Notes under the pieces: generated by a model
The model's input: only the letters and a program-made list of their open reading frames with translations
The model's database searches: none
Told to the model about the DNA's origin: nothing
In this document: piece after piece, positions 1 through 5,126 of the stretch
How positions within the stretch are numbered: position 1 is the stretch's first letter
Layout of the letters: the number at the start of each line of letters is the position of its first letter
NCBI GenBank assembly: GCA_031256615.1
Contig: JAIRQG010000036.1
Coordinates: 1-5,126 of the forward strand
DNA length: 5,126 nucleotides
Source: Candidatus Methanoplasma sp.
Lineage (GTDB): Archaea > Thermoplasmatota > Thermoplasmata > Methanomassiliicoccales > Methanomethylophilaceae
Reading direction: 5' to 3'
Position numbers and translations under genes: made by a program

Positions 1-549
1 GGCAAAGTCCATCGGGTCCTTCTTCTGTTCATCAAGCACCACTCTGCCCGATGATTCCATGCTGTCAAGCTTTTGATTGGAAAGCTTCCCGTAGTCCTTT
101 ACTTTCTTTACTTCGAAATAAACGCTTCCGTCCTTTGTCGGATATGCGAATCCGTTGGCGATGATCTCCTCGATCATTTCGATGATGACGTCCATGCTCT
201 CGCTTGCTTTCGGGTAAATATCGGCTCTTTTCACACCTAAGCGGTCCGCGTCCTCGAAATACCTGTCGATATATCTCGCGGAGAGTACGAGCGGATCTAT
301 CCCCTCTTTATTGGCCCTGTTGATTATCTTGTCATCGACATCTGTGAAATTCGTTACGTGGGTGACATCATAGCCGATGTGCCTGAGATACCTTACAAGC
401 GTATCGAACACCACCATGCTTCTGGCGTGGCCCATGTGAATGTCATCATACACAGTGACGCCGCACACGTACAGCTTGACCTTCCCGTGCTCAATGGGGA
501 CGAATTCCTCTTTCTGTTTGGTAAGATTGTTGTAGAGTATCAGAGACAT
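1..549 (-). CDS. cysS: Cysteinyl-tRNA synthetase, N-terminal part (cut by left edge)
   Basis: Class I aminoacyl-tRNA synthetase that attaches cysteine to tRNA-Cys in the cytoplasm. I translated the minus strand from the ATG at 549; 183 residues are visible and the frame runs open off the left edge. Visible family signatures are LYVCGVTVYD at residues 26-35, whose Cys29 corresponds to the first zinc/substrate ligand of the family; the HIGH-type ATP motif HMGHAR at 38-43; and NFTDVDDKIINRA at 67-79. A GSVYFEV...DYGKLS segment follows at about 141-157, and DPMDFA at 178-183 leads into the usual tryptophan-lysine segment. The later ligands and the KMSKS loop lie outside the window. The start lies 21 bp after the stop of the serine acetyltransferase gene, so the two are probably one transcript. 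Many methanogens instead make Cys-tRNA through SepRS/SepCysS, so a CysRS beside a serine acetyltransferase indicates a direct cysteine route. Identity is very secure. Confidence 0.96.
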   Translation of the reverse strand, partial: MSLILYNNLTKQKEEFVPIEHGKVKLYVCGVTVYDDIHMGHARSMVVFDTLVRYLRHIGYDVTHVTNFTDVDDKIINRANKEGIDPLVLSARYIDRYFEDADRLGVKRADIYPKASESMDVIIEMIEEIIANGFAYPTKDGSVYFEVKKVKDYGKLSNQKLDSMESSGRVVLDEQKKDPMDFA

Positions 550-552
550 CTT

Positions 553-557
553 ATCAC
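553..557 (-). promoter_or_regulatory. Ribosome binding site of cysS
   Basis: On the minus strand GTGAT ends 3 bases before the cysS ATG. It matches the 3' half of the archaeal Shine-Dalgarno consensus GGAGGTGAT, and aligned that way it gives an ordinary spacing. It supports the ATG at 549 and independent translation initiation after the upstream stop codon. A TGAGG at 570-566 is also present but sits 16 bases away, which is too far to be the main site. Confidence 0.45.
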
Positions 558-570
558 GGCGTTTTCCTCA

Positions 571-1212
571 TCATTTCTTGCTGATGTCCTTTATTATCGC
601 ATTGAGCCTGTCTATCTCCGCCTGAAGTCTGGCGATCTCCTCTCCGAAGCGGTCGGGGATGTCATTGTGCCTGAGAATTTCCCTCTTGTCTATCTTGACG
701 CCATCCCTCTCTATTATCTGTCCGGGAACTCCCACGACCGTGCTGTTGTTGGGTACGTCTTTCAGAACGACCGAGCCGGCACCGATCCTCACATCATTGC
801 CGATGGTGATGTTTCCCAGGACGGTTGCGTTTGCGCCGATTACGACGCGGTTCCCCACGGTAGGGTGCCTTTTGCCCTTTTCAAAGGAGACCCCGCCCAA
901 TGTTACGCCCTGATAGACAGTAACGTCATCGCCTATGACCGCTGTCTCTCCGATCACCACTCCGGTGGCATGATCTATGAAAAATCCCTCTCCGACGGTC
1001 GCTCCGGGGTGTATGTCGCAGCCTGTAAGTTTGTGCGCTTCGTAATTGATCTTTCTGGCTTCCTTGAATTTCCCTTCTGCCCAGAGTCTGTGGCTCTCTC
1101 TGTACATCGACACCGCATGGAGTCCGGTGTGGTACTTTATGGCATCTTCCTCATCTATTATTGCAGGATCCCGTTCCATAACGGCTGCGAGGTCACCGGG
1201 TTCGATCTTCAT
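571..1212 (-). CDS. cysE: Serine O-acetyltransferase (short CysE/EpsC type)
   Basis: Transfers the acetyl group of acetyl-CoA to L-serine, giving O-acetylserine, the carbon skeleton for cysteine made by CysK. The 213 residues match the compact bacterial type (B. subtilis CysE is of similar length) rather than the longer E. coli form. Residues 1-64 are a reduced helical N-terminal domain, including [16 protein letters not shown] left-handed beta-helix of hexapeptide repeats runs from about 66 to 165 ([49 protein letters not shown]). The catalytic pair is conserved: Asp66 in DIHP and His81 in DHATG, 15 residues apart as in E. coli Asp143/His158. The C-terminus (about 182-213) is a short amphipathic helix ending in SKK. 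It lacks the terminal isoleucine that E. coli CysE inserts into CysK, so the classical cysteine synthase complex is unlikely by that route. It lies 87 bp after the fusion gene and 21 bp before cysS. No Shine-Dalgarno is seen, so the transcript may be leaderless. Confidence 0.95.
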   Translation of the reverse strand: MKIEPGDLAAVMERDPAIIDEEDAIKYHTGLHAVSMYRESHRLWAEGKFKEARKINYEAHKLTGCDIHPGATVGEGFFIDHATGVVIGETAVIGDDVTVYQGVTLGGVSFEKGKRHPTVGNRVVIGANATVLGNITIGNDVRIGAGSVVLKDVPNNSTVVGVPGQIIERDGVKIDKREILRHNDIPDRFGEEIARLQAEIDRLNAIIKDISKK

Positions 1213-1235
1213 GATACAGATAGAATGACATTATG

Positions 1236-1243
1236 TTTAATAA
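1236..1243 (-). promoter_or_regulatory. Putative archaeal TATA box for the serine acetyltransferase gene
   Basis: In the 87-bp gap between the fusion gene and the acetyltransferase gene, the minus strand carries TTATTAAA with a purine-rich GAATAGA just upstream that could serve as a BRE. Its centre is about 27 bases before the ATG at 1212, which would put transcription initiation at or within a few bases of the A of the ATG. No Shine-Dalgarno is present in the last 20 bases, consistent with a leaderless mRNA. A second AT-rich candidate (GCATATACC, 1265-1257) would leave a short leader without an SD. Called by pattern only. Confidence 0.42.
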
Positions 1244-1299
1244 TCTATTCAGAACGGTATATGCATCATATCCTTGCTGTGATCAGCTGAATTATGATC

Positions 1300-3237
1300 T
1301 CAGACAATGTCTACATCGTTGGAGGCATCCGATCCGAACTTCACGGCAGGGCATGGGCCGAAGCAGTCCTTGCAGAATATGCATTCGTCCTCATGTATCT
1401 CTACCTTGCCGTCCTTCATATAGAGTGCGCCGGGGGTGCACCTCGCAACGCAGAGCCCGCACCCGATGCACTGTTCGGCGCGGACTATCAGCTGAAAAGC
1501 CTTATCAATGTTCAGCCTGGCATCCCTTTCGGCGCTGGATTTGGAAATCATTGATCCTGCCCCATAGACCGTTAAATGGTCTGCGGTCAGGATGTCATTG
1601 TCTTCATCCAACTCCACAAACCAGGCTATCGCGTGCGAGAAAGGCTTCAGCTTCTTTAGATCGATCGGTCTTGAAAGGGCGGCTTCGATACTGTATCCCA
1701 TCGCACACGGCGAATAGCCTTCCTGTACCTTCATTGTTATCGGGCCTTTATCTGATACCGGCCTCTTCTTTGTCAGTTCCGGAACGTCCTTTCCTGTCAC
1801 TTTCTTCACCTCTTCGCGTATCGATGGGGGCGCATTCTTCCACCTCCAGAGACCGAAATCCTTCCATTCCGGAGGGAGTGCGTTGGCCTCCGCATATTCG
1901 TCGAGGAAACTTTTCCATTTAGGATATCTGTCGCTGTCTTTTGATATTATCTCTAATTCCGAAAGATCCGATGCAGGGCAGAGGAAGCATCCTATCCTGT
2001 CAAGGCCTCTTGTATACCAGATGTTGAACGGCTCCTTCTTTGAGAAGATATACAGCCAAACGTGCATCGCGCTCCAGTTCTGTATCGGCGATGCGCCCAG
2101 CTGACCGGGGGTCCATGGGTTCCTCCACACTCTGGGCTTGGCGTTCCTTGCTTCCGATTCGTATTTACGCTGTCCGATGAAAGAGAGCACTCCTTCGGGG
2201 AAGTTCTTGTTTATCGCTGACACGGTCGGTCCGAGCTTGTTCGTTTTGCAGCACCATCTGAAATCCTTAGCGGGGGGGCCAAAGAATCTGAGGTTTCCGA
2301 AGAAAGCATCTGTCGGAGCTTTCTCTTCTATCAGCTGAAGGCCGTGGCGTTTCACCGTATCGTGAACATGTTCTACTGTCTCTGAGAGTTCCAGGCCGGT
2401 ATCGATGAAGAGAACCGGGAGTTTCAGCCCGGCATCGAGCGCAAGCAGAAGGCATGCGAGACTGTCCTTCCCCCCGGAGAAAGACACCACTGCCGGAAGC
2501 TGATTCCTCTCGATCGTGCTGTTGATGAACCCGACCGCTTCATTGACCCTTTTATTTATCACGCCGATGTTCGCTTCGACGACGTCTTCCCATGTATGCG
2601 TTGTCTGGAGGTCCGTGAACTCTTCTGTTTTGTACCATCTTGTCTTGACCGCCACTCCTTTGTCGCTTTCGATCATCTCTTCCGCTGACATCCTGGCGGA
2701 TCCTGTGGCAACTACGTTCATATCGGGGTCGACTATCACGACCTCATCGCCGATCTTGATATCGGGGTGAGCGTCTTCGACACCGGGCGCCATCAGGTTC
2801 TTGCTTTCCTTTATGAACTTGACCGCACCCGCATCGCACACGATGTATCCTTTGGTCATTCCTTTGCGGATGCGCATAGCGCCCTGTATTCTGGTGATGA
2901 ATTTCCATCCTGTCCCTATATCATATCTTATAGCACCGACAACGGCGCCGTCTACTATGATCTCATCCATTCTGTCCATGGCAGGCGCTTTGCTCATCAG
3001 CACAATGTGCCCTTCCGGCAGCAATGCTGTGCCGGCGTCTTCTCCGAAATCTTTGCTCACGAGTTTCCTTACCATGCGGATATCATGGTCGAAAGCCGGG
3101 CGCGAGTCCGCCGGAGGGGTGAGTTCCACCTCTTTCGTTCCGGTGCCGCAAACCGGACATTGCTTGCTCTCCATTATCGGCAGGTTGCAGGAACAGCACC
3201 ACCTGAGATGGTTCTTACCAAGGATTACGGCGCCCAT
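1300..3237 (-). CDS. PAPS/APS-reductase-like fusion: zinc ribbon, PUA, PP-loop and ferredoxin
   Basis: A 645-residue multidomain protein of a family I associate with archaea, especially methanogens. Domains in order: a zinc ribbon (C14xxC17...C27xxC30, with an extra Cys15); a pre-PUA and PUA RNA-binding-type domain (about 91-190, with VCDAGAVKFI and APGVEDAHPDIKIGDEV); a PAPS-reductase-like PP-loop domain (about 240-430) with the nucleotide loop SFSGGKDS at 252-259, FIDTGLELSET at 277-287, GQRKYESEAR at 355-364 and PIQNWSAMHVW at 384-394; then a two-cluster ferredoxin (C590, C593, C596, C600; C619, C622, C625, C629). Cys329-Cys330 and Cys417xxCys420 reproduce the CC...CxxC pattern that binds [4Fe-4S] in assimilatory APS reductases. 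The ECG(I/L)H catalytic tail of true PAPS/APS reductases is absent; Cys511 (SPCAMGY) is the only lone cysteine after the PP-loop domain. It probably is a cytoplasmic redox enzyme acting on an adenylated sulfur compound or an RNA base; the substrate is unknown. The next two genes downstream are cysteine genes. Only one start is possible: no in-frame start lies upstream before a TGA at 3270-3268. Architecture is sure, function is not. Confidence 0.9.
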   Translation of the reverse strand: MGAVILGKNHLRWCCSCNLPIMESKQCPVCGTGTKEVELTPPADSRPAFDHDIRMVRKLVSKDFGEDAGTALLPEGHIVLMSKAPAMDRMDEIIVDGAVVGAIRYDIGTGWKFITRIQGAMRIRKGMTKGYIVCDAGAVKFIKESKNLMAPGVEDAHPDIKIGDEVVIVDPDMNVVATGSARMSAEEMIESDKGVAVKTRWYKTEEFTDLQTTHTWEDVVEANIGVINKRVNEAVGFINSTIERNQLPAVVSFSGGKDSLACLLLALDAGLKLPVLFIDTGLELSETVEHVHDTVKRHGLQLIEEKAPTDAFFGNLRFFGPPAKDFRWCCKTNKLGPTVSAINKNFPEGVLSFIGQRKYESEARNAKPRVWRNPWTPGQLGASPIQNWSAMHVWLYIFSKKEPFNIWYTRGLDRIGCFLCPASDLSELEIISKDSDRYPKWKSFLDEYAEANALPPEWKDFGLWRWKNAPPSIREEVKKVTGKDVPELTKKRPVSDKGPITMKVQEGYSPCAMGYSIEAALSRPIDLKKLKPFSHAIAWFVELDEDNDILTADHLTVYGAGSMISKSSAERDARLNIDKAFQLIVRAEQCIGCGLCVARCTPGALYMKDGKVEIHEDECIFCKDCFGPCPAVKFGSDASNDVDIV

Positions 3238-3259
3238 GTTACAGCCTATGTCCGGTGAA

Positions 3260-3267
3260 GATAAAAA
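3260..3267 (-). promoter_or_regulatory. Putative TATA box (or T-rich terminator) before the fusion gene
   Basis: In the 40-bp gap after rmuC the minus strand has TTTTTATC centred about 27 bases upstream of the ATG at 3237. That is the distance expected for a TATA box driving a leaderless transcript, and there is no Shine-Dalgarno between it and the start codon. The run of five T could instead help terminate rmuC, since archaeal terminators are often just T-rich. Both roles are possible. The promoter reading is favoured slightly because of the exact spacing. Confidence 0.35.
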
Positions 3268-3277
3268 TCAAACGGCA

Positions 3278-4495
3278 TCACATCTCCGGTTCGTCACCCA
3301 TTCCATCGCCAAACATGATGGTGCTTTCTTCCGCCGGCAGCTCTTCGACAGACCTTAGCTTGCGCTCGATCGCTCTCGAACGCACCCCTACCGTATCGAT
3401 CTCTTTCGCCGCAGAATCGATCTTCTTTTTGATGCTGTCCATGACAGCTCCGTATTTACCGAACTCTGTTTTGACCGCACCCAGCAGCTCCCACACCTCA
3501 TTGGAGCGGCGCTCGATCGCAAGGGTCCTGAATCCCATTTGCAGGCTTGAAAGGAATGCAGCGAGATTGGTCGGTCCGACAACCGTCACTTTGTAGGTAT
3601 TCCTGATTGTCTCAAAGAGGTCCGCTCTCCTTACTATCTCTGCATACAGCCCTTCTGCCGGGACGAACATTATAGCAAAGTCTGTGGTCTTAGGCGGGTT
3701 GATGTATTTGTCATGGATGTCCTTCGCGGCTCTTTTGACAGATGATTCGAAACTATTCTCTATGCTCTTCATTTCATTCTCGGCAAGACCGGAATCATAT
3801 GCGCTGATCAGCCTCTGATAATCCTCGGTCGGGAATTTCGAATCGATCGGGAGCAGCAATGTCTCGTTCATGCTGTTCTTATCCGGAAGCTTTATCACAT
3901 AGTCCACGCGCTCCAGGCTGCCTTCTTTTACGGACCTCTGCGGCTCATACTGACCCGGAGAAAGTACCTGTTCCAGAATGGAACCGAGCTGGATCTCGCC
4001 GAGGTTGCCCCTCGTCTTGACGTTGGCAAGGACCTTTTTAAGATCATATACTCCGTCAGCGAGCTGCTTCATCTCTCCCAGCCCCCTGTGGACCTGCTCA
4101 AGCCTTTCGCTTATCAGTTTGAAGGATTCATCGAATCTTTTCTCAACGGTCGTTTTCAAATTCTCATCAACGGTCTTCCGCATCTCTTCGAGTCTCTTTT
4201 CGTTCTCTTCGCGGATATTTTTCAGCTGCCCGTCGATCGTCTGTTTCATCTTCTCCTGTTGAACACTGAGTTCTTCACGATTCTCTCGGGCATTCTTTGC
4301 GCTTTCCTCGCGGTTGCGGACGAACTCTTCGCGGATCATGGGGTCGAACCGCCCGAACGACGTTTCCAGTGAATCCAGCCGGCGTTCGATCCCTGTCGGC
4401 ATGTCGCTCCGGTCTTTCTTTCTCAATACCAGAATCAAATCGGCCGCCATCAATATGCACAGTACCGCAAACATCGCGATGATCATTGTATCCAT
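3278..4495 (-). CDS. rmuC: RmuC-family DNA recombination protein
   Basis: RmuC proteins are linked to genome stability: in E. coli, loss raises recombination at short inverted repeats. The family core is predicted to have a restriction-endonuclease-like fold. With the start chosen here the product has 405 residues: one membrane helix at about 2-24 (IIAMFAVLCILMAADLILVL) followed by basic RKK, a long charged coiled coil at about 30-150, and the RmuC domain at about 155-370. Conserved blocks are GNLGEIQLGSIL (163-174), LPIDSKFP (215-222, whose D-S-K fits a (D/E)xK nuclease signature), FVPAEGLYAE (277-286), VVGPTNLAAFL (305-315) and RTLAIERRSNEVWELL (323-338). The longest open frame reaches 4663, but the ATG at 4495 has a strong Shine-Dalgarno and a TATA box at the right distance, and it begins just before the membrane helix. 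The upstream stretch looks non-coding. The gene ends 40 bp before the fusion gene; no functional link to it is evident. Confidence 0.94.
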   Translation of the reverse strand: MDTMIIAMFAVLCILMAADLILVLRKKDRSDMPTGIERRLDSLETSFGRFDPMIREEFVRNREESAKNARENREELSVQQEKMKQTIDGQLKNIREENEKRLEEMRKTVDENLKTTVEKRFDESFKLISERLEQVHRGLGEMKQLADGVYDLKKVLANVKTRGNLGEIQLGSILEQVLSPGQYEPQRSVKEGSLERVDYVIKLPDKNSMNETLLLPIDSKFPTEDYQRLISAYDSGLAENEMKSIENSFESSVKRAAKDIHDKYINPPKTTDFAIMFVPAEGLYAEIVRRADLFETIRNTYKVTVVGPTNLAAFLSSLQMGFRTLAIERRSNEVWELLGAVKTEFGKYGAVMDSIKKKIDSAAKEIDTVGVRSRAIERKLRSVEELPAEESTIMFGDGMGDEPEM

Positions 4496-4501
4496 TCCCA
4501 T

Positions 4502-4507
4502 CTCCTC
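4502..4507 (-). promoter_or_regulatory. Shine-Dalgarno sequence deciding the rmuC start
   Basis: GAGGAG on the minus strand ends 6 bases before the ATG at 4495, an ideal spacing. The in-frame ATG at 4501 directly abuts this motif and so cannot use it. The further upstream ATG at 4552 has no such motif and overlaps the putative TATA box. This is the main reason for the 405-residue call. Confidence 0.65.
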
Positions 4508-4538
4508 TGCCTTCTTGGCGGTCTTCTTACCGCATATA

Positions 4539-4547
4539 GTATATTTA
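4539..4547 (-). promoter_or_regulatory. Putative TATA box of rmuC
   Basis: TAAATATAC on the minus strand lies in the most AT-rich stretch upstream of rmuC, flanked by CTATATGC just downstream. Initiation about 25 bases beyond it would fall near 4517 and leave a leader of roughly 20 bases that includes the Shine-Dalgarno at 4507-4502. The fit between box, leader and SD makes this the best-supported promoter in the window. Confidence 0.5.
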
Positions 4548-4588
4548 TTCATTACAGGGGGGTCTCCGAATATCCCGAAACTGCCAAA

Positions 4589-4602
4589 TGACCGCATGGT
4601 CA
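4589..4602. repeat. Short inverted repeat upstream of the rmuC promoter
   Basis: TGACC-GCAT-GGTCA is a perfect 5-bp inverted repeat with a 4-bp spacer, about 45 bp upstream of the putative rmuC TATA box. The position suits an activator or repressor site. However, one such short dyad is expected by chance at this scale, and no second copy was noticed. Confidence 0.2.
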
Positions 4603-4665
4603 AAACAGGGTATTCAAAAGTGCGGTTGCGGCTGCTGAACCGGATCCTCCGGCGAATACACATAC

Positions 4666-4710
4666 AAAAAAAATAATCACAACCCGGCAGGTCTTTCGGC
4701 CTGACGGGTT
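4666..4710 (-). terminator. Hairpin and T-run terminator after the surface-protein gene
   Basis: Read on the minus strand, arms 4710-4700 and 4691-4681 form an 11-position stem (AACCCGTCAGG against CCTGCCGGGTT, one mismatch) with an 8-base loop. Seven bases later come eight consecutive T (4673-4666). It begins 44 bases after the stop of the right-edge gene and precedes the rmuC promoter, the right place to separate the two units. The 7-base gap between stem and T-run is longer than in classic bacterial terminators, but a T-run alone can terminate archaeal RNA polymerase. Confidence 0.65.
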
Positions 4711-4712
4711 GC

Positions 4713-4734
4713 TTAAAAGGTTTTTAAAAGGTTT
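4713..4734. repeat. Tandem direct repeat, two copies of 11 bp
   Basis: The plus strand has TTAAAAGGTTT twice in immediate tandem (4713-4723 and 4724-4734), then a partial third copy, TTAA. It fills most of the space between the stop codon of the surface-protein gene and the terminator hairpin. Read on the minus strand it is an A- and CCTTTT-rich stretch in the 3' untranslated region. No function can be assigned; replication slippage or a transcript-end element are both possible. Confidence 0.6.
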
Positions 4735-4754
4735 TTAACAAAGTTTATCTTGCC

Positions 4755-5126
4755 TTAGTTGTCGAATATGTTGATGTACCTGATGTTCTCAACTGTGATG
4801 ACAGTCTCCTTACCGGCAACAACGTTTACGACGTTGACCGTTGAGAATCCTGTGGTCTCGATCACCGTGTACGCTCCAGCCGGCAGTTCGGTAAAGGTCT
4901 TGCTTTCTCCGTGCTTCAGTGTGAATTCTCCAATAACAACGTTACTGCTGTTCAACACTCTGTAGCCGAATTCATCAAGCAGATGAGCAGCTGATACATC
5001 TATGGCTACTTCCTGCAAATCGATCGCCGTGTGCAGGAAGAACAGCTGCGAGGCCATGTTGCCGGTTGCCCATGTAGCAATGTCCGCATGCGGGATGAGG
5101 ATACTGCTGCCTGCGCTTCCCATGTA
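4755..5126 (-). CDS. C-terminal end of a probable surface or secreted protein with a SpaA/Cna-B-like domain
   Basis: The frame is open to the right edge, so this is the last 123 residues of a longer protein and the ATG at 5123 need not be its start. The C-terminal ~70 residues have the look of a prealbumin-like (SpaA/Cna-B type) beta-sandwich repeat: GEFTLKHGESKTFTELPAG, then AYTVIETTGF, then a VVAGKETVITVENI strand. The first ~40 residues (GSSILIPHADIATWATGN...) weakly recall the end of a choice-of-anchor-A type domain, in which a beta-strand ladder precedes the C-terminal repeat; this is a guess. No membrane helix, LPxTG-like sorting signal or PEF-like anchor follows; the protein simply ends IRYINIFDN. 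Cysteines are absent, common in extracellular proteins. Such adhesin-like proteins are frequent in gut methanogens and could bind host or partner surfaces. It is followed by a terminator, so it is a separate unit from rmuC. Confidence 0.72.
   Translation of the reverse strand, partial: YMGSAGSSILIPHADIATWATGNMASQLFFLHTAIDLQEVAIDVSAAHLLDEFGYRVLNSSNVVIGEFTLKHGESKTFTELPAGAYTVIETTGFSTVNVVNVVAGKETVITVENIRYINIFDN

Noticed and set aside
1275..1286. GCTG-TGAT-CAGC dyad after the fusion-gene stop, considered as a terminator
   Set aside because: The arms are only 4 bp and no T-run follows on the minus strand, so it is likely chance.
358..1290. 310-codon open frame on the plus strand
   Set aside because: It lies antisense to the serine acetyltransferase and the start of cysS, both of which have unmistakable family motifs. 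Its translation shows no recognisable domain.
1233..1922. 229-codon plus-strand open frame
   Set aside because: It is antisense to the ferredoxin and PP-loop parts of the fusion gene. Its arginine-, serine- and proline-rich composition is typical of a shadow frame.
2767..3358. Overlapping plus-strand open frames opposite the start of the fusion gene
   Set aside because: They are antisense to the zinc ribbon and PUA region and have no ribosome-binding site or domain signal of their own.
4640..4652. CCGGA-TCC-TCCGG inverted repeat upstream of rmuC
   Set aside because: A 5-bp stem with a 3-base loop in GC-rich sequence is expected by chance, and it is not positioned next to a start, stop or T-run.
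4496..4754. Possible small gene or RNA gene in the largest intergenic gap
   Set aside because: Apart from the promoter, SD, terminator, tandem repeat and weak dyads already listed, I see no tRNA-like cloverleaf, no other short frame with a ribosome-binding site and no riboswitch-like fold.

Overview
The window reads as archaeal chromosome at roughly 50% GC. Every convincing gene is on the minus strand. Three things point to an archaeon. The central gene has an architecture I associate with archaea and especially methanogens: zinc ribbon, PUA, PAPS/APS-reductase-like PP-loop domain and two-cluster ferredoxin. AT-rich TATA-like boxes sit about 25 bases upstream of several start codons, some with no Shine-Dalgarno sequence, as expected for leaderless archaeal transcripts. 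The right-edge gene ends in an adhesin-like beta domain of the kind common in gut methanogens. My best guess is a host-associated member of Thermoplasmata (Methanomassiliicoccales / Methanomethylophilaceae-like). This is inference from style, not proof.

Layout in transcription order, from right to left. (1) 5126-4755 is the C-terminal end of a probable secreted or surface protein. A hairpin plus T-run (4710-4666) follows its stop, with a tandem 11-bp repeat in between. (2) 4495-3278 is rmuC, a membrane-anchored coiled-coil protein with a nuclease-like RmuC domain. Its TATA box and Shine-Dalgarno sequence support a start well inside the longest open frame. (3) 3237-1300 is the 645-residue PAPS/APS-reductase-like fusion protein. 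(4) 1212-571 is a serine O-acetyltransferase (CysE/EpsC type). (5) 549-1 is the N-terminal 183 residues of cysteinyl-tRNA synthetase, cut by the left edge.

Genes 3-5 form a cysteine-themed cluster: a possible sulfur-handling redox enzyme, the enzyme that makes O-acetylserine, and the enzyme that charges tRNA with the resulting cysteine. The serine acetyltransferase and cysS are only 21 bp apart and are probably co-transcribed. The fusion gene has a 40-bp leader gap and the acetyltransferase an 87-bp gap, each with a TATA-like box, so each may also have its own promoter. No O-acetylserine sulfhydrylase (CysK) lies in the window, so the pathway must be completed elsewhere.

The item most worth following is the fusion protein. 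It keeps the CC...CxxC cysteine pattern of [4Fe-4S] APS reductases but lacks their C-terminal ECG(I/L)H catalytic motif, and it carries an RNA-binding-type PUA domain. Its true substrate, a sulfonucleotide or an RNA base, is open. I found no RNA genes, CRISPR arrays or insertion sequences, and no plus-strand gene that I believe.
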